From Streptomyces sulphureus DSM 40104 (GTDB taxonomy: Bacteria > Actinomycetota > Actinomycetes > Streptomycetales > Streptomycetaceae): a stretch of 64,000 nucleotides of DNA. The stretch is taken from assembly GCF_000381025.1 (NCBI RefSeq), contig NZ_KB905816.1:248001-312000 (forward strand), in the 5' to 3' direction. Below are positions 43,803 through 52,142 of this stretch, piece after piece (position 1 is the stretch's first letter; each line of letters opens with the position of its first letter). A program made the translations under genes and the position numbers. Below the pieces are notes generated by a model. It was not told the DNA's origin. It made no database searches and saw only the letters and a program-made list of their open reading frames with translations.

Positions 43803-44978
43803 ATGGACACCTACCGACAGCTCCTGCGCACACCGGAGTTCACGCCGCTTTTCGCGGCGACCCTCGCCCAGAACACGGCACTCGTGGTGAGCGGGTTGGC
43901 GCTCGGTACGCGCGTCTTCGCCACCACCGGATCGCCGATGCTCTCGGCGCTGGCGATGTTCGGGCCCTCGCTCGCCCAACTTTTCGGCGCGGCCACGCTG
44001 CTGTCGGCGGCGGACCGGCTGCCACCGCGCGCCGCGCTGTGCGGGCTGGCCCTCGTCTTCGCCGTGGGAACGGCCTCGCAGGCGATGCCCGGTCTGCCTC
44101 TGTGGGGCTCCTTCGGGCTGCTCGCCGTCCTCGGCGCATGCGGTTCCCTCGGCGGAGGCGTCCGCTACGGGCTCCTCAACGAACTGCTGCCGCAGGGCAG
44201 TTACCTTCTCGGCCGCTCGCTCCTCGCGCTGAGCGACGGGGCGACGCAGATCTGCGGATTCGCCGCGGGCGGCGTACTGCTGGCGGTGCTCTCTCCGCAG
44301 GGCGTACTGCTCACCGGAGCCGGCCTGTACGCACTCTCCGCGGTCACCGCTCGCCTGGGACTGGCACGGAGGATCGCCCGCGCCACCGGGCGGCCCTCAC
44401 CCCTCGCGATCTGGCGCGCCAACCGGCTGCTGTGGTCCGCGAGTTCGCGCCGGCACGTCTACCTGGCCCTCTGGGTGCCACCCGGCCTCGTTGTCGGCTG
44501 CGAGTCCCTCTACGTGCCGTATGCGCCTCGCTACGCCGGATTCCTCTTCGCCTGCGGGGCGTTGGGGATGCTCTGCGGCGACCTCGCGGTGGCGCGGTTG
44601 GTGCCGACGCGCTGCAAGCAGCGACTCGTCGTACCGCTGTGCCTCCTGCTTGCCCTGCCCTACCTGGTGTTCGCCGCGCGTCCGCCGCTCGTCTGGGCGG
44701 CTGCCGCCGTCCTGGTCGCGACCGCGGGGTACGGTGCGGGGCTGCTGCTCCAGGAGCGCCTGGTGGGGCTGGCGCCGCGGGAGTTGAGCGGGCATGCGCT
44801 GGGGCTGCACTCCTCGGGGATGCTCACGGCGCAGGGGGTCTTCGCCGCGCTCGCCGGTCTCCTCGCGGAGGGGACGTCGCCGGCTGCCGCCATGGCGGTC
44901 CTCGCCGGTGTCTCGGCCGGGACGACGCTGCTCCTGGCGCCCGGGCTGCGTCGCGCCGTGCCGCAGCCGCCGGCGTGA
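43803..44978 (+). CDS. MFS transporter
   Basis: 391 residues with about 10-12 membrane segments (GLALGTRVFATTG, LSALAMFGPSLAQLFGAATLL, LLAVLGACGSLGGGVRYGLLNELLP, and the C-terminal AVLVATAGYGAGLLLQERLVG, MAVLAGVSAGTTLLLAPGL). It belongs to the group of Streptomyces MFS proteins paired with a divergent ArsR/DUF5937 regulator; substrates are unknown and an efflux role is inferred from that pairing. ATG at 43803. Ends six bases before the convergent NAD-binding protein gene. Confidence 0.82.
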   Translation: MDTYRQLLRTPEFTPLFAATLAQNTALVVSGLALGTRVFATTGSPMLSALAMFGPSLAQLFGAATLLSAADRLPPRAALCGLALVFAVGTASQAMPGLPLWGSFGLLAVLGACGSLGGGVRYGLLNELLPQGSYLLGRSLLALSDGATQICGFAAGGVLLAVLSPQGVLLTGAGLYALSAVTARLGLARRIARATGRPSPLAIWRANRLLWSASSRRHVYLALWVPPGLVVGCESLYVPYAPRYAGFLFACGALGMLCGDLAVARLVPTRCKQRLVVPLCLLLALPYLVFAARPPLVWAAAAVLVATAGYGAGLLLQERLVGLAPRELSGHALGLHSSGMLTAQGVFAALAGLLAEGTSPAAAMAVLAGVSAGTTLLLAPGLRRAVPQPPA

Positions 44979-44984
44979 TGCCCC

Positions 44985-45635
44985 TCAGTACGCGGCCGTG
45001 AAGCGCTCCTGAGGGTGGCGCGGCTCCTCGAACTCGTCGACGAGGGCGACGGCGTAGTCCTCGGCGGAGATCCGGCTGGTGCCGCCCGTGTCGCTGACCA
45101 GGTCGTCGAGGCCGGTGCGGTAGCGGCCGGTGCGGTCGCCCGGTGCGATCTCCGCCGCGGGGCTGAAGTTCGTCCAGCGGACGTCGTCGACGGTGCGGAG
45201 GTACTCCAGCGCGTCCCCGTGCGCGTGCATGATCTGCCGGACGGCGTCGGGGAGTCCCGGCGCGTCCCACACGCGCGTCCCGTCCGGGGTGCGCAGCGAG
45301 CCGGCGCCGCCGACCACGATCAGCCTCGGCGCACGCGTCCCGAGCCTGCGCAACCCTTCGACGAGCGAGACGACGGACGGCCTGATCAACGCGCGGTGGC
45401 CCGGCCCGTCCCCGCCACCGACCGCGCTCACCACGGCGTCCTCGCCCTCTGCGGCGCGCACCACCGACTCCTCGGAGAGCACGTCCCCCGTGACGACGGT
45501 CAGCCGCCGATGCGCCTCGTGGAACCGCGAGGGGTCCCGCACGACGGCGGTCACCCGATGGCCGCGGTCGAGCGCCTCCCGGACGACCCTGCTGCCGATG
45601 GTCCCGTTGGCGCCGAAAACGGCGAGCTTCCCCAT
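44985..45635 (-). CDS. NAD(P)-binding protein, NmrA/atypical SDR type
   Basis: 216 residues. Rossmann motif at the start (LAVFGANGTIGSRVVREALDRGHRVTAVVRDPSRF), then VVTGDVLSEESVVRAAEGEDAVVSAVGG, LIVVGGAGSLRT and a C-terminal DYAVALVDEFEEPRHPQERFTAAY. This matches the COG2910-type NADH-flavin reductase-like group; activity unknown. ATG at 45635. Convergent with the MFS gene and reading away from the cation transporter. Confidence 0.85.
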   Translation of the reverse strand: MGKLAVFGANGTIGSRVVREALDRGHRVTAVVRDPSRFHEAHRRLTVVTGDVLSEESVVRAAEGEDAVVSAVGGGDGPGHRALIRPSVVSLVEGLRRLGTRAPRLIVVGGAGSLRTPDGTRVWDAPGLPDAVRQIMHAHGDALEYLRTVDDVRWTNFSPAAEIAPGDRTGRYRTGLDDLVSDTGGTSRISAEDYAVALVDEFEEPRHPQERFTAAY

Positions 45636-45878
45636 GGCTGATCCCTGCTCCCTGACTCGGCCTCTGCTGTCCGCCGCGGCACGTGGCCGCCTGCGCCCTC
45701 AGGCTCGCAGAGCCGTTCGCCGACGGCACCCCGACGTGGCAGCGCCGTATCGGTGTTGACAACCGTCACCGATGCAACCTTTGCACCGCGTGGACCGAGT
45801 GCGCTTCACTGCCTTTGAGGGCAGCCTGCTGGCAGACGACGCGCACCGCGGGTGTGCGACAGCGGACGGAGGGACGCA

Positions 45879-47018
45879 GTGCACGCAGGAGACGACGAGG
45901 AGCACGGCACCGGCACCGGCCGACCGGTCGGCGACGGAGCGCACCGGGACGCGCGGGCGCACGCCGGACCCTCGGCAGAGCACTCGTCGGACTCGGCGCA
46001 CGCGGGCCACTCACACGCCCTCTCCCCCTCGGCCGATGCCGGATGGCTCACCGCCGCGCTCGTCCTCATCTGCGGCTTCATCTGCGTCGAATCGGTGATC
46101 GCCTTCACCGCCGGCTCGCTGGCGCTCCTCTCGGACGCCGCGCACATGCTCACCGACGCCTTCTCGATCGTCCTGGCACTCGTGGCGATGCGCCTCGCCG
46201 CGCGGCCGGCCCGGGGCGGCTACACGTACGGGCTGAAGCGGGCCGAGATCCTCTCTGCGCAGGCCAACGGGCTCACGCTGCTCCTCGCTGCGGTGTGGCT
46301 CGGCTACGAAGCGGTGCGCAGGCTCTTCCAACCGCCCGAGGTGACCGGCTGGTTGGTGCTGGTGACGGCGCTCGCGGGCGTCGTCGTCAACCTCGCCGCG
46401 ACCTGGTGCCTCGCCAGGGCCAACCGCGCCTCGCTCAACGTCGAGGGCGCCTACCAGCACATCCTCAACGACCTGTACGCCTTCGTCGGCACCGCGGTCG
46501 CCGGGCTTGTCATCCTCACCACCGGCTTCGTCAGGGCCGACGCCATCGCCACGCTCGTCGTCGTCGGACTCATGGTCAAGGCCGGCTACGGGCTGCTCCG
46601 CGACTCCGCCCGCATCTTCCTCGAAGCGGCGCCGAAGGGGCTCGACCCGGACGCGATCGGCGACCGGCTCGCCTCCACGCCCGGCGTCACCGAGGTGCAC
46701 GACCTGCACGTCTGGACGATCACCTCGGGGCAACCCGCGCTCTCCGCGCACGTGCTCGTCGAGCCGCGGGGCGACTGCCATCGGGTCAGGCGCCACCTCG
46801 ACCGGCTCCTCGCCGAGGAGTACGCGCTCACGCACACCACGCTCCAGGTCGACCACGCGCCGGCGCACGGCAGCACGGCGGCGCGCTCGATGCGGCCCGG
46901 CGGCTGCGTCGAGCGCACCGCCGTACCCGCAGGACCCGCGACGGCGGCCGACGCCCTCGGCCTCCACTGCCCGGAGCCGCACGGGCCCGTGCACCGGGCG
47001 GGGCCCCACCCGCACTGA
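45879..47018 (+). CDS. Cation diffusion facilitator (CzcD/ZitB-like metal exporter)
   Basis: 379 residues. His-rich N-terminus (HAGHSHAL), six membrane segments, and the two zinc-site pairs of the family: HxxxD in SDAAHMLTDAFS (TM2) and in QHILNDLYAF (TM5). The cytoplasmic C-terminal domain has GVTEVHDLHVWTITSGQPALSAHV, ending in another His-rich tail (HRAGPHPH). Exports zinc or related divalent ions by proton antiport. GTG 45879 is preferred because GGAGGGA lies upstream; 45852 is an in-frame alternative. A TTGACA box at 45756-45761 marks the promoter area. Confidence 0.9.
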   Translation: MHAGDDEEHGTGTGRPVGDGAHRDARAHAGPSAEHSSDSAHAGHSHALSPSADAGWLTAALVLICGFICVESVIAFTAGSLALLSDAAHMLTDAFSIVLALVAMRLAARPARGGYTYGLKRAEILSAQANGLTLLLAAVWLGYEAVRRLFQPPEVTGWLVLVTALAGVVVNLAATWCLARANRASLNVEGAYQHILNDLYAFVGTAVAGLVILTTGFVRADAIATLVVVGLMVKAGYGLLRDSARIFLEAAPKGLDPDAIGDRLASTPGVTEVHDLHVWTITSGQPALSAHVLVEPRGDCHRVRRHLDRLLAEEYALTHTTLQVDHAPAHGSTAARSMRPGGCVERTAVPAGPATAADALGLHCPEPHGPVHRAGPHPH

Positions 47019-47075
47019 TCCGCCTCGGCGAATCCCCCGTGGATACCGCGCAGTCGGGTGCTGCGACGGTACGCG

Positions 47076-48242
47076 TCAGGGCTCCGGCGTCTCCTCCGGC
47101 GGAGACGGCTCGCCGCTCTCGCACGGCTCGTCGGTTCCGGCAGGGAGCGTCGATGGCCCGTCCGAGGGCGGCGGTTCGCTCGGGGAGGGCGACTCCGTCT
47201 CGCACTCCGGGGGCTCGGTCGGCGACGGCTCGCCCGGCTCGGACGGGTCCGGCTTCGAGGGCGAGGGGCCAGGCGAGGGCTCGGAGCCCCCAGGCGTGGA
47301 ACCGCCGCCCGGCCTCGGGCCGATCTCGATGCCGCCGCCCTCGTCCTTGCCGCCCTTGCGGGCGTCCTTCCTCTCCTCGTGCGCGGACCGGGGTTCCTTG
47401 CCGCCCGCGCCCGACGTGCTGGGCAGCGCTCCCTTGCCGTCGGGCACGGCATGCGCACCGCCGCGGTAGAACTCGAACCAGGAGAGCACGGTGCGCAGGT
47501 AGTCGCGCGAGTGGTTGTAGCTGAGGACCGCCCGCTCGAGGTCGGCCTTGACGGCGAGGTCGCGCTCCCCCGCGCACAGGTAGTGGCCGGCGGCGAGAGC
47601 GGCGTCGAAGATGTTGTGCGGGTCCTTGCGCCCGTCGCCGTTGCCGTCGGCTCCCCATGCCGCCCATGTGGACGGTATGAACTGCATCGGCCCGACGGCG
47701 CGGTCGAAGGTGCGGTCGCCGTCGTAGCGGCCGCTGTCGGTGTCCGTTATCCGCGCGAAGCCGTCGCCGTCGAGGACGGGACCGAGGATCGGTCTGCGAG
47801 TGGTGCCTTCGGCGGTGACGTCGCCGCCGCGCGCCTGCCCCGACTCCACCCGGCCGATGGCGGCGAGGAGTTCCCACGGCAGCCGGCACCGCGGCGCTGT
47901 GCGCCCGACGGAGCGCTCCGCCTTGCGGTACGCCGCGAGCACGGTCGCCGGGATGCCGGACTGCTCCCTGACGCGTTCGACGGCGCCGCGGCTCGGCGGT
48001 CCAGGCGACAACGGGGAGCGGAGCGGCGGGAGTTCGGTGTGGTAGACGTCGTCGGACGGAGCGTTGTCCGGGATCGTCCAGGACTCGTCCGGTCCCTCGT
48101 CGCGGGGTGTGCCCTGGCCCGTGGAGGCGGAGCCCGGCGCCTGCGACGCGGTGAGAGCGGCGACCGCGACGACCGCGAGCGCGGTGCCCGCCGTGCCCCG
48201 GCGGATGCGTGCGCCGTAGCGGCGCCGGCCGAGCAGACTCAT
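47076..48242 (-). CDS. Secreted lytic transglycosylase (MltB-like) with proline-rich tail
   Basis: 388 residues. Signal/anchor segment (GTALAVVAVAALTASQ), a lytic transglycosylase domain at about 85-270 with catalytic Glu133 in AAIGRVESGQ, AVGPMQFIPSTWAAWGADGNGDG, DAALAAGHYLCAG and AVLSYNHSRDYL, then a Ser/Pro/Glu-rich tail of about 110 residues (PSPTEPPECETESPSPSEP) that probably spans the wall. It would cleave peptidoglycan. ATG with AGGAGG upstream. It follows the mce-associated genes by 91 bases on the same strand and may be the last gene of that long transcript. Confidence 0.88.
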   Translation of the reverse strand: MSLLGRRRYGARIRRGTAGTALAVVAVAALTASQAPGSASTGQGTPRDEGPDESWTIPDNAPSDDVYHTELPPLRSPLSPGPPSRGAVERVREQSGIPATVLAAYRKAERSVGRTAPRCRLPWELLAAIGRVESGQARGGDVTAEGTTRRPILGPVLDGDGFARITDTDSGRYDGDRTFDRAVGPMQFIPSTWAAWGADGNGDGRKDPHNIFDAALAAGHYLCAGERDLAVKADLERAVLSYNHSRDYLRTVLSWFEFYRGGAHAVPDGKGALPSTSGAGGKEPRSAHEERKDARKGGKDEGGGIEIGPRPGGGSTPGGSEPSPGPSPSKPDPSEPGEPSPTEPPECETESPSPSEPPPSDGPSTLPAGTDEPCESGEPSPPEETPEP

Positions 48243-48333
48243 TGCGTTGCCTCCTGGTTCGTCGTCCGGCGGAGCGCGCTCCGCCCTCGGGGTGTCGTCG
48301 GCGGTGCTCCCGCGGCTTTGGCCGACTTGCGCG

Positions 48334-49083
48334 CTAGTCGAAGGTGTCGATGCGGTTGATCCGCCAGGACGCGCCGGTACGGATGGCTTCGACCGCGAGC
48401 ATGGCGCCCGCGTACGCCGAACCGTCTTCCGCAGCCGTCGAGTTGGCCTTGCCCGCTGCACCTGTGCGGGTGCTGCGCTGGTCGGCGAAGACGAGGACGC
48501 GGGCGCGGTCCCTGCCGTCCGCCGAGCTGATCCGCTCGACGGCCGCGTCGGTGACGGTCGTGGTGAGGACGAGTTTCTGCTTCTCGCCCTGCTTCCTGAG
48601 CCCGTCGAGGAGCCGTGCGTGCTGGGCCACGGCGGGGCCCGTCAGCAGGTGGCCGGCCGCGTCGCGGTTCTTCTGCGGTGCCGTGTGGTCGTACGAGAAG
48701 AGGGCGTTGACGGCCTCCGTCACCTTGCCCTTCACCTCGCTGGTGCGGGCGGTGTCGGTGAGCGCGCTGTTGCGGACCGCCTCGGTGCCGCGCAGCTCGC
48801 CCGCGCGTGCGCCGGCCCAGCCGGCGAACGCGCCGAGGAGGACGGTGAGGAGCACCAGCGCGGCGAGTACCCGGTTGCGGTGCCGTCGGGCGCGTGCGGG
48901 GTCCGGCTGCGCGCGCTGTTCGGCGTCCTCGCGGTCAACCTGCTTCGGTGCGTGGGGAGTTCGGCGGGCGGAGGGGCGGGGTCCCGGCGGGCTCTCCTCG
49001 GGCGGGTTCTCGGCGGTGTCCGGTTCCGCCGTGCGGGCGGCGAGGCGGCGCTGCCGGTTGAGGAGGTGGCGTGTGGTCGACAT
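48334..49083 (-). CDS. Mce-associated membrane protein (type B, second copy)
   Basis: 249 residues: a basic, disordered cytoplasmic N-terminus, one membrane segment (RVLAALVLLTVLLGAFAGWAGARAG, about 75-97) and an extracytoplasmic NTF2-like domain (EVKGKVTEAVNALFSYDHT, KQKLVLTTTVTDAAVERIS, SWRINRIDTF). It is a paralogue of the protein encoded at 49727: both share NxALTD, ALxKVFSYD-type and RVLVFxDQxSTRTG blocks. Such proteins stabilise Mce complexes in mycobacteria. Nine bases after the preceding gene of the operon. Confidence 0.82.
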   Translation of the reverse strand: MSTTRHLLNRQRRLAARTAEPDTAENPPEESPPGPRPSARRTPHAPKQVDREDAEQRAQPDPARARRHRNRVLAALVLLTVLLGAFAGWAGARAGELRGTEAVRNSALTDTARTSEVKGKVTEAVNALFSYDHTAPQKNRDAAGHLLTGPAVAQHARLLDGLRKQGEKQKLVLTTTVTDAAVERISSADGRDRARVLVFADQRSTRTGAAGKANSTAAEDGSAYAGAMLAVEAIRTGASWRINRIDTFD

Positions 49084-49092
49084 CGGGTCTCC

Positions 49093-49680
49093 TCAGTCCT
49101 CGCCCTGGTCCTGACGGGAAGCGCCGGGCCCGCTTTCGCCTGCCGAGTCGCCCACGGGGACCTGCGCGAGGGCGCTGAGCTTCCAGCCGCCCGAGGTGCG
49201 GCTCAGCTCGCACCGCATCCGGGTGTCCTTGGTGGTCGGCTTCTGCTTCGGCGCGTTGACAGTGGTGCGCACGGCGACGACAGCCCCGGCTCGGCCCGCA
49301 CGCTCGTCGAGTTCGTAGAGGGCCGCGGAGAGGACCTCGGCACTGGTGACGGTCTTCGCCGCCTTCACCTGTCTCTCGAACTCACCCCGCCCGTCCGCCA
49401 GTTGTTTGCGCAGCTCCCCGGTCGTCGACTGCTGCCAGGTGGACAACCCGTGTGCGACGTTGCGGTGGTCGAGGGTGTTGAGGTTCTGCACCCCTTGCTC
49501 GGCGGCCGACAGGGCACGGTCGCGGCTCTCGCCGTACGCGCGTGCTCCGTCGTCGGCCGCTGCGTGCCAGCTCCAGCCGCCCCACGCGGCGAAGCAGAGC
49601 GCCGCCACCAGCAGCGCCACCGCGGCGGCGAGCACCGGGTCCTTCGACGGGCGCACCAGCGCGCGCACCCTTTCTCTCAT
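49093..49680 (-). CDS. Mce-associated membrane protein (type A, second copy)
   Basis: 195 residues. One membrane segment (DPVLAAAVALLVAALCFAAWGGWSW), then ARAYGESRDRALSAAEQGVQNLNTLDHRNVAHGLSTWQQSTTGELRKQL and a C-terminal beta-rich part (AVVAVRTTVNAPKQKPTTKDTRMRCELSRTSGGWKLSAL). It is a paralogue of the protein at 50332, which has the same LETLNSVRSGRIEDGLARWRAASTGPLRDEL-type block. ATG at 49680 with GGAGGAG upstream. Role inferred from position behind mceF. Confidence 0.82.
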   Translation of the reverse strand: MRERVRALVRPSKDPVLAAAVALLVAALCFAAWGGWSWHAAADDGARAYGESRDRALSAAEQGVQNLNTLDHRNVAHGLSTWQQSTTGELRKQLADGRGEFERQVKAAKTVTSAEVLSAALYELDERAGRAGAVVAVRTTVNAPKQKPTTKDTRMRCELSRTSGGWKLSALAQVPVGDSAGESGPGASRQDQGED

Positions 49681-49726
49681 CGATCCGCTCCTCCTCTGCC
49701 GTTCGCCCCTGGGGCGCTCCGCGTGC

Positions 49727-50335
49727 TCATCTCGCCGCGAGGCGCACGATCCGCCACTCACCGCCCCGCCGCTCGGCCGTCACAGCCAACTGGGCCGCGG
49801 CGGTGGAGGGTTGGTCCCCGTCGCGGGTGCTCGTCTGGTCGAGGAAGACGAGCAGCCGTGCGCGGTGGTCGTCGAGGCTGACGACGCCGGTGTGCACCAC
49901 TCGCGTCGTCAGCGTCAGCTTCTGCTCGGTGACGCGTTTCCGCAGTTGCCCGTAGAGGCGCCGGTACTGCGTCGCCGCCTCGCCGCGCAGCAGGCGTCTG
50001 GCGTCGAGTTCCGTGGCGCGGACGCCGTCGGGGGTGTACGAGAAGACCTTGGCGAGAGCGTCGCCCACCTCGCCCGAGACCTCCTCGGTGGCCTCCCGGT
50101 CGGTGAGGGCGTGGTTCTGCGCGGACTCGTCCGAGGTGAGGCGGTACGCGCCGAAGAGCATGAGGCCGCCGGCCAGGACGGCGACCGCGAGCGCCGCCGC
50201 GAGCACTACCCGACTTGCCGCCAACCGGCCCCGTAGTTGGAGGCATTGGTTGCGGCCGGCGTCCGCGGCCGGGTTCGCTTCGGTCTTCGCCGTGTGTGCG
50301 GCAGGGGTGTCCGCGTCCCGGGTCGAGGTGGTCAC
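49727..50335 (-). CDS. Mce-associated membrane protein (type B, first copy)
   Basis: 202 residues. A membrane segment (VVLAAALAVAVLAGGLMLFGAY, about 43-64) and an extracytoplasmic domain with EVSGEVGDALAKVFSYTPDG, EQKLTLTTRVVHTGVVSLDDHRARLLVFLDQTSTRDGDQ and EWRIVRLA. Paralogue of the protein at 48334. GTG start overlaps the preceding gene's stop by four bases (GTGA). It also has an unusual single Cys (NQCLQL) before the membrane segment. Confidence 0.82.
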   Translation of the reverse strand: MTTSTRDADTPAAHTAKTEANPAADAGRNQCLQLRGRLAASRVVLAAALAVAVLAGGLMLFGAYRLTSDESAQNHALTDREATEEVSGEVGDALAKVFSYTPDGVRATELDARRLLRGEAATQYRRLYGQLRKRVTEQKLTLTTRVVHTGVVSLDDHRARLLVFLDQTSTRDGDQPSTAAAQLAVTAERRGGEWRIVRLAAR

Positions 50336-50886
50336 GAGTCGTCCTTCCCGCCCTCGGCCGGCACGGCGCCGACCGCGCGCAGCTTCCATCCGTCGTCCGT
50401 GCGCTCCAGTCCCGCGGTGAGGCGCTTGCGGTCGGTGGTCGGGGCGCCGCCGCGCTCGCTGACGCGGATGTGCACCGTGGCGATGAGCTCGGCGGTGCCG
50501 GCGCGGGTGTCGAGTCGGACGACGGCGGCGTCCGTGACCTTCGCCCGGGCCGTCGTGCCCGCCTTGGCGAGCGTGGCGGCGTCGCTCCTTCCGGTGCGCC
50601 GCAGTTCGTCGCGGAGCGGGCCCGTCGACGCGGCACGCCAGCGCGCCAGGCCGTCCTCGATCCGGCCGCTGCGCACCGAGTTGAGCGTCTCCAGGTGCCG
50701 CTTGCCGCTGTCGAGGACGGTGTCACGCGCCGCCGCGTACGCGAGGTCCTCGTCGGTCTCGGCCTGCCACAACTGCCACCCGGAGAAGGCGAGGAAGAGC
50801 GCAGCGGCAGCCGCCGCGCCCCAGCTCGCCCACCTGCCGAGCACGTGCTCGGGTACGTCCACCACCGCGTGCTCCTCTCCGCTCAC
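50332..50886 (-). CDS. Mce-associated membrane protein (type A, first copy)
   Basis: 184 residues. One membrane segment (ASWGAAAAAALFLAFSGWQLW), then DLAYAAARDTVLDSGKRHLETLNSVRSGRIEDGLARW and a C-terminal domain (AELIATVHIRVSERGGAPTTDRKRLTAGLERTDDGWKLRAVG). Paralogue of the protein at 49093. The GTG start overlaps the mceF stop by four bases, tying it to the mce operon. Confidence 0.84.
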   Translation of the reverse strand: MSGEEHAVVDVPEHVLGRWASWGAAAAAALFLAFSGWQLWQAETDEDLAYAAARDTVLDSGKRHLETLNSVRSGRIEDGLARWRAASTGPLRDELRRTGRSDAATLAKAGTTARAKVTDAAVVRLDTRAGTAELIATVHIRVSERGGAPTTDRKRLTAGLERTDDGWKLRAVGAVPAEGGKDDS

Positions 50887-52142
50887 CGCCCGCCTCCGAT
50901 GTCCAACAGGTCCCGCATGCCGTGCGGTTGGGGGCTTTCCGTGCCGGGGAGTCCGAGGGCGCCCGGCAGCGCACCCTTGCCTCCCGCGTCCTTGCCGAGG
51001 CGGAGCGAGCCGGGTTTCGCCGGGCTGGGGAGCGGCCCGCCGGTGGGGACGTTGGCGGAGCCGCGGACGTTCTTGCCCGTGCTCGGCGAAGAGGCGCACC
51101 GTGCCTCCGTGTTGGTCGGCCCCGACGAGGTGTCGAGACCGTTGCGGTAGCGGGTACCGCCGTAGCCGTCGGTGCACGGCAGCGGATCGAAGAAGGTGAC
51201 CGCCATGCCGAACTCGGCCCCTCTGCCCGTGATCGCGGTGGAGCCGACGGCCGCCGCCTGCGGCAGCCGCACCAGCAGCTCCTCGATGCCGTGCTGCCGT
51301 GTGACCGCGAGCTCCGACGTGGTCGTGAGGTTGGCGAGCAGGACGCCGAGGCTCGGGTCGACGTCCTCCAGCAGGCCGCTGAGCTGGGTGGCGGCGCCAG
51401 GTGTCTCGGCGATGAGACGCCTGAGGTCCGTGTCGGAGCTCTTCATCCGCCCGGCCAGCTCCTCGGCGCCGCGCGCGAACGCCCGTAGTGCCTCGCCCTC
51501 CTCGTTCTGGGTGCGCAGCACCGTCTGGCCGTCGACCAACAGGCGTTGCGTCGCGGGGAAGTTGGCGTCCGCCGCGTCGATGAACTCGGCCCCCGAGTCG
51601 AGGAGGACGTCGAGGTCGTCGCCGCGGTTGTGGAAGAGCGTGCCCAACTCGTCGACGACGGTGCGGAGCGACTCCAGCGGCACCGAGGAGGTGAGGCGAT
51701 CGAGACTGGTGAGCACCTTCGTCGGAGGGGCGGGGACGCCGGTGTCGGCGCGCTCGATCACGGCGCCCTGCCCGAGGTAGGGACCGCCGGCTTTCCTGGG
51801 TTGGAGGTCGATGTACTGCTCGCCGACGGCGGAGAGCCCTGCGACCTGCGCCTTGAGGTCGGAGGGTATCCGCGGTGCCGACTCCTCGATCTCCAACGCC
51901 GCCTCGACGCCGTGCGCCGTCAGGTCGACGGCGCCCACGCGCCCGACGGAGACACCGCGGTAGGTGACGTTGGCGTGCTCGAAGAGGCCGCCGGTGCGGG
52001 CGAGTTGAACGCGCACGGTGTAGCTGTCCCGAAAGCCGACGAGGTGGCCGACGTCGGCGTAGCGCACGCCGATGAAGGCGAGGACCACGACGGCGAGGAG
52101 GACGAAGACGAGGTTCTTGACGAGCGTGGCCTTGGTGACCAT
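50883..52142 (-). CDS. mceF: MceF, Mce-family lipid-binding protein
   Basis: 419 residues. N-terminal membrane anchor (LVKNLVFVLLAVVVLAFIGVRYAD), then the MlaD/Mce domain (YTVRVQLARTGGLFEHANVTYRGVSVGRVGAV...IPSDLKAQVAGLSAVGEQYIDLQP), a long helical needle region and a Gly/Pro-rich tail with two late Cys (LPCTDGYGG, EARCASS). Last of six mce paralogues in tandem, the usual count for an actinobacterial mce operon. Start overlaps the mceE stop by one base (TGATG). Confidence 0.9.
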   Translation of the reverse strand: MVTKATLVKNLVFVLLAVVVLAFIGVRYADVGHLVGFRDSYTVRVQLARTGGLFEHANVTYRGVSVGRVGAVDLTAHGVEAALEIEESAPRIPSDLKAQVAGLSAVGEQYIDLQPRKAGGPYLGQGAVIERADTGVPAPPTKVLTSLDRLTSSVPLESLRTVVDELGTLFHNRGDDLDVLLDSGAEFIDAADANFPATQRLLVDGQTVLRTQNEEGEALRAFARGAEELAGRMKSSDTDLRRLIAETPGAATQLSGLLEDVDPSLGVLLANLTTTSELAVTRQHGIEELLVRLPQAAAVGSTAITGRGAEFGMAVTFFDPLPCTDGYGGTRYRNGLDTSSGPTNTEARCASSPSTGKNVRGSANVPTGGPLPSPAKPGSLRLGKDAGGKGALPGALGLPGTESPQPHGMRDLLDIGGGR

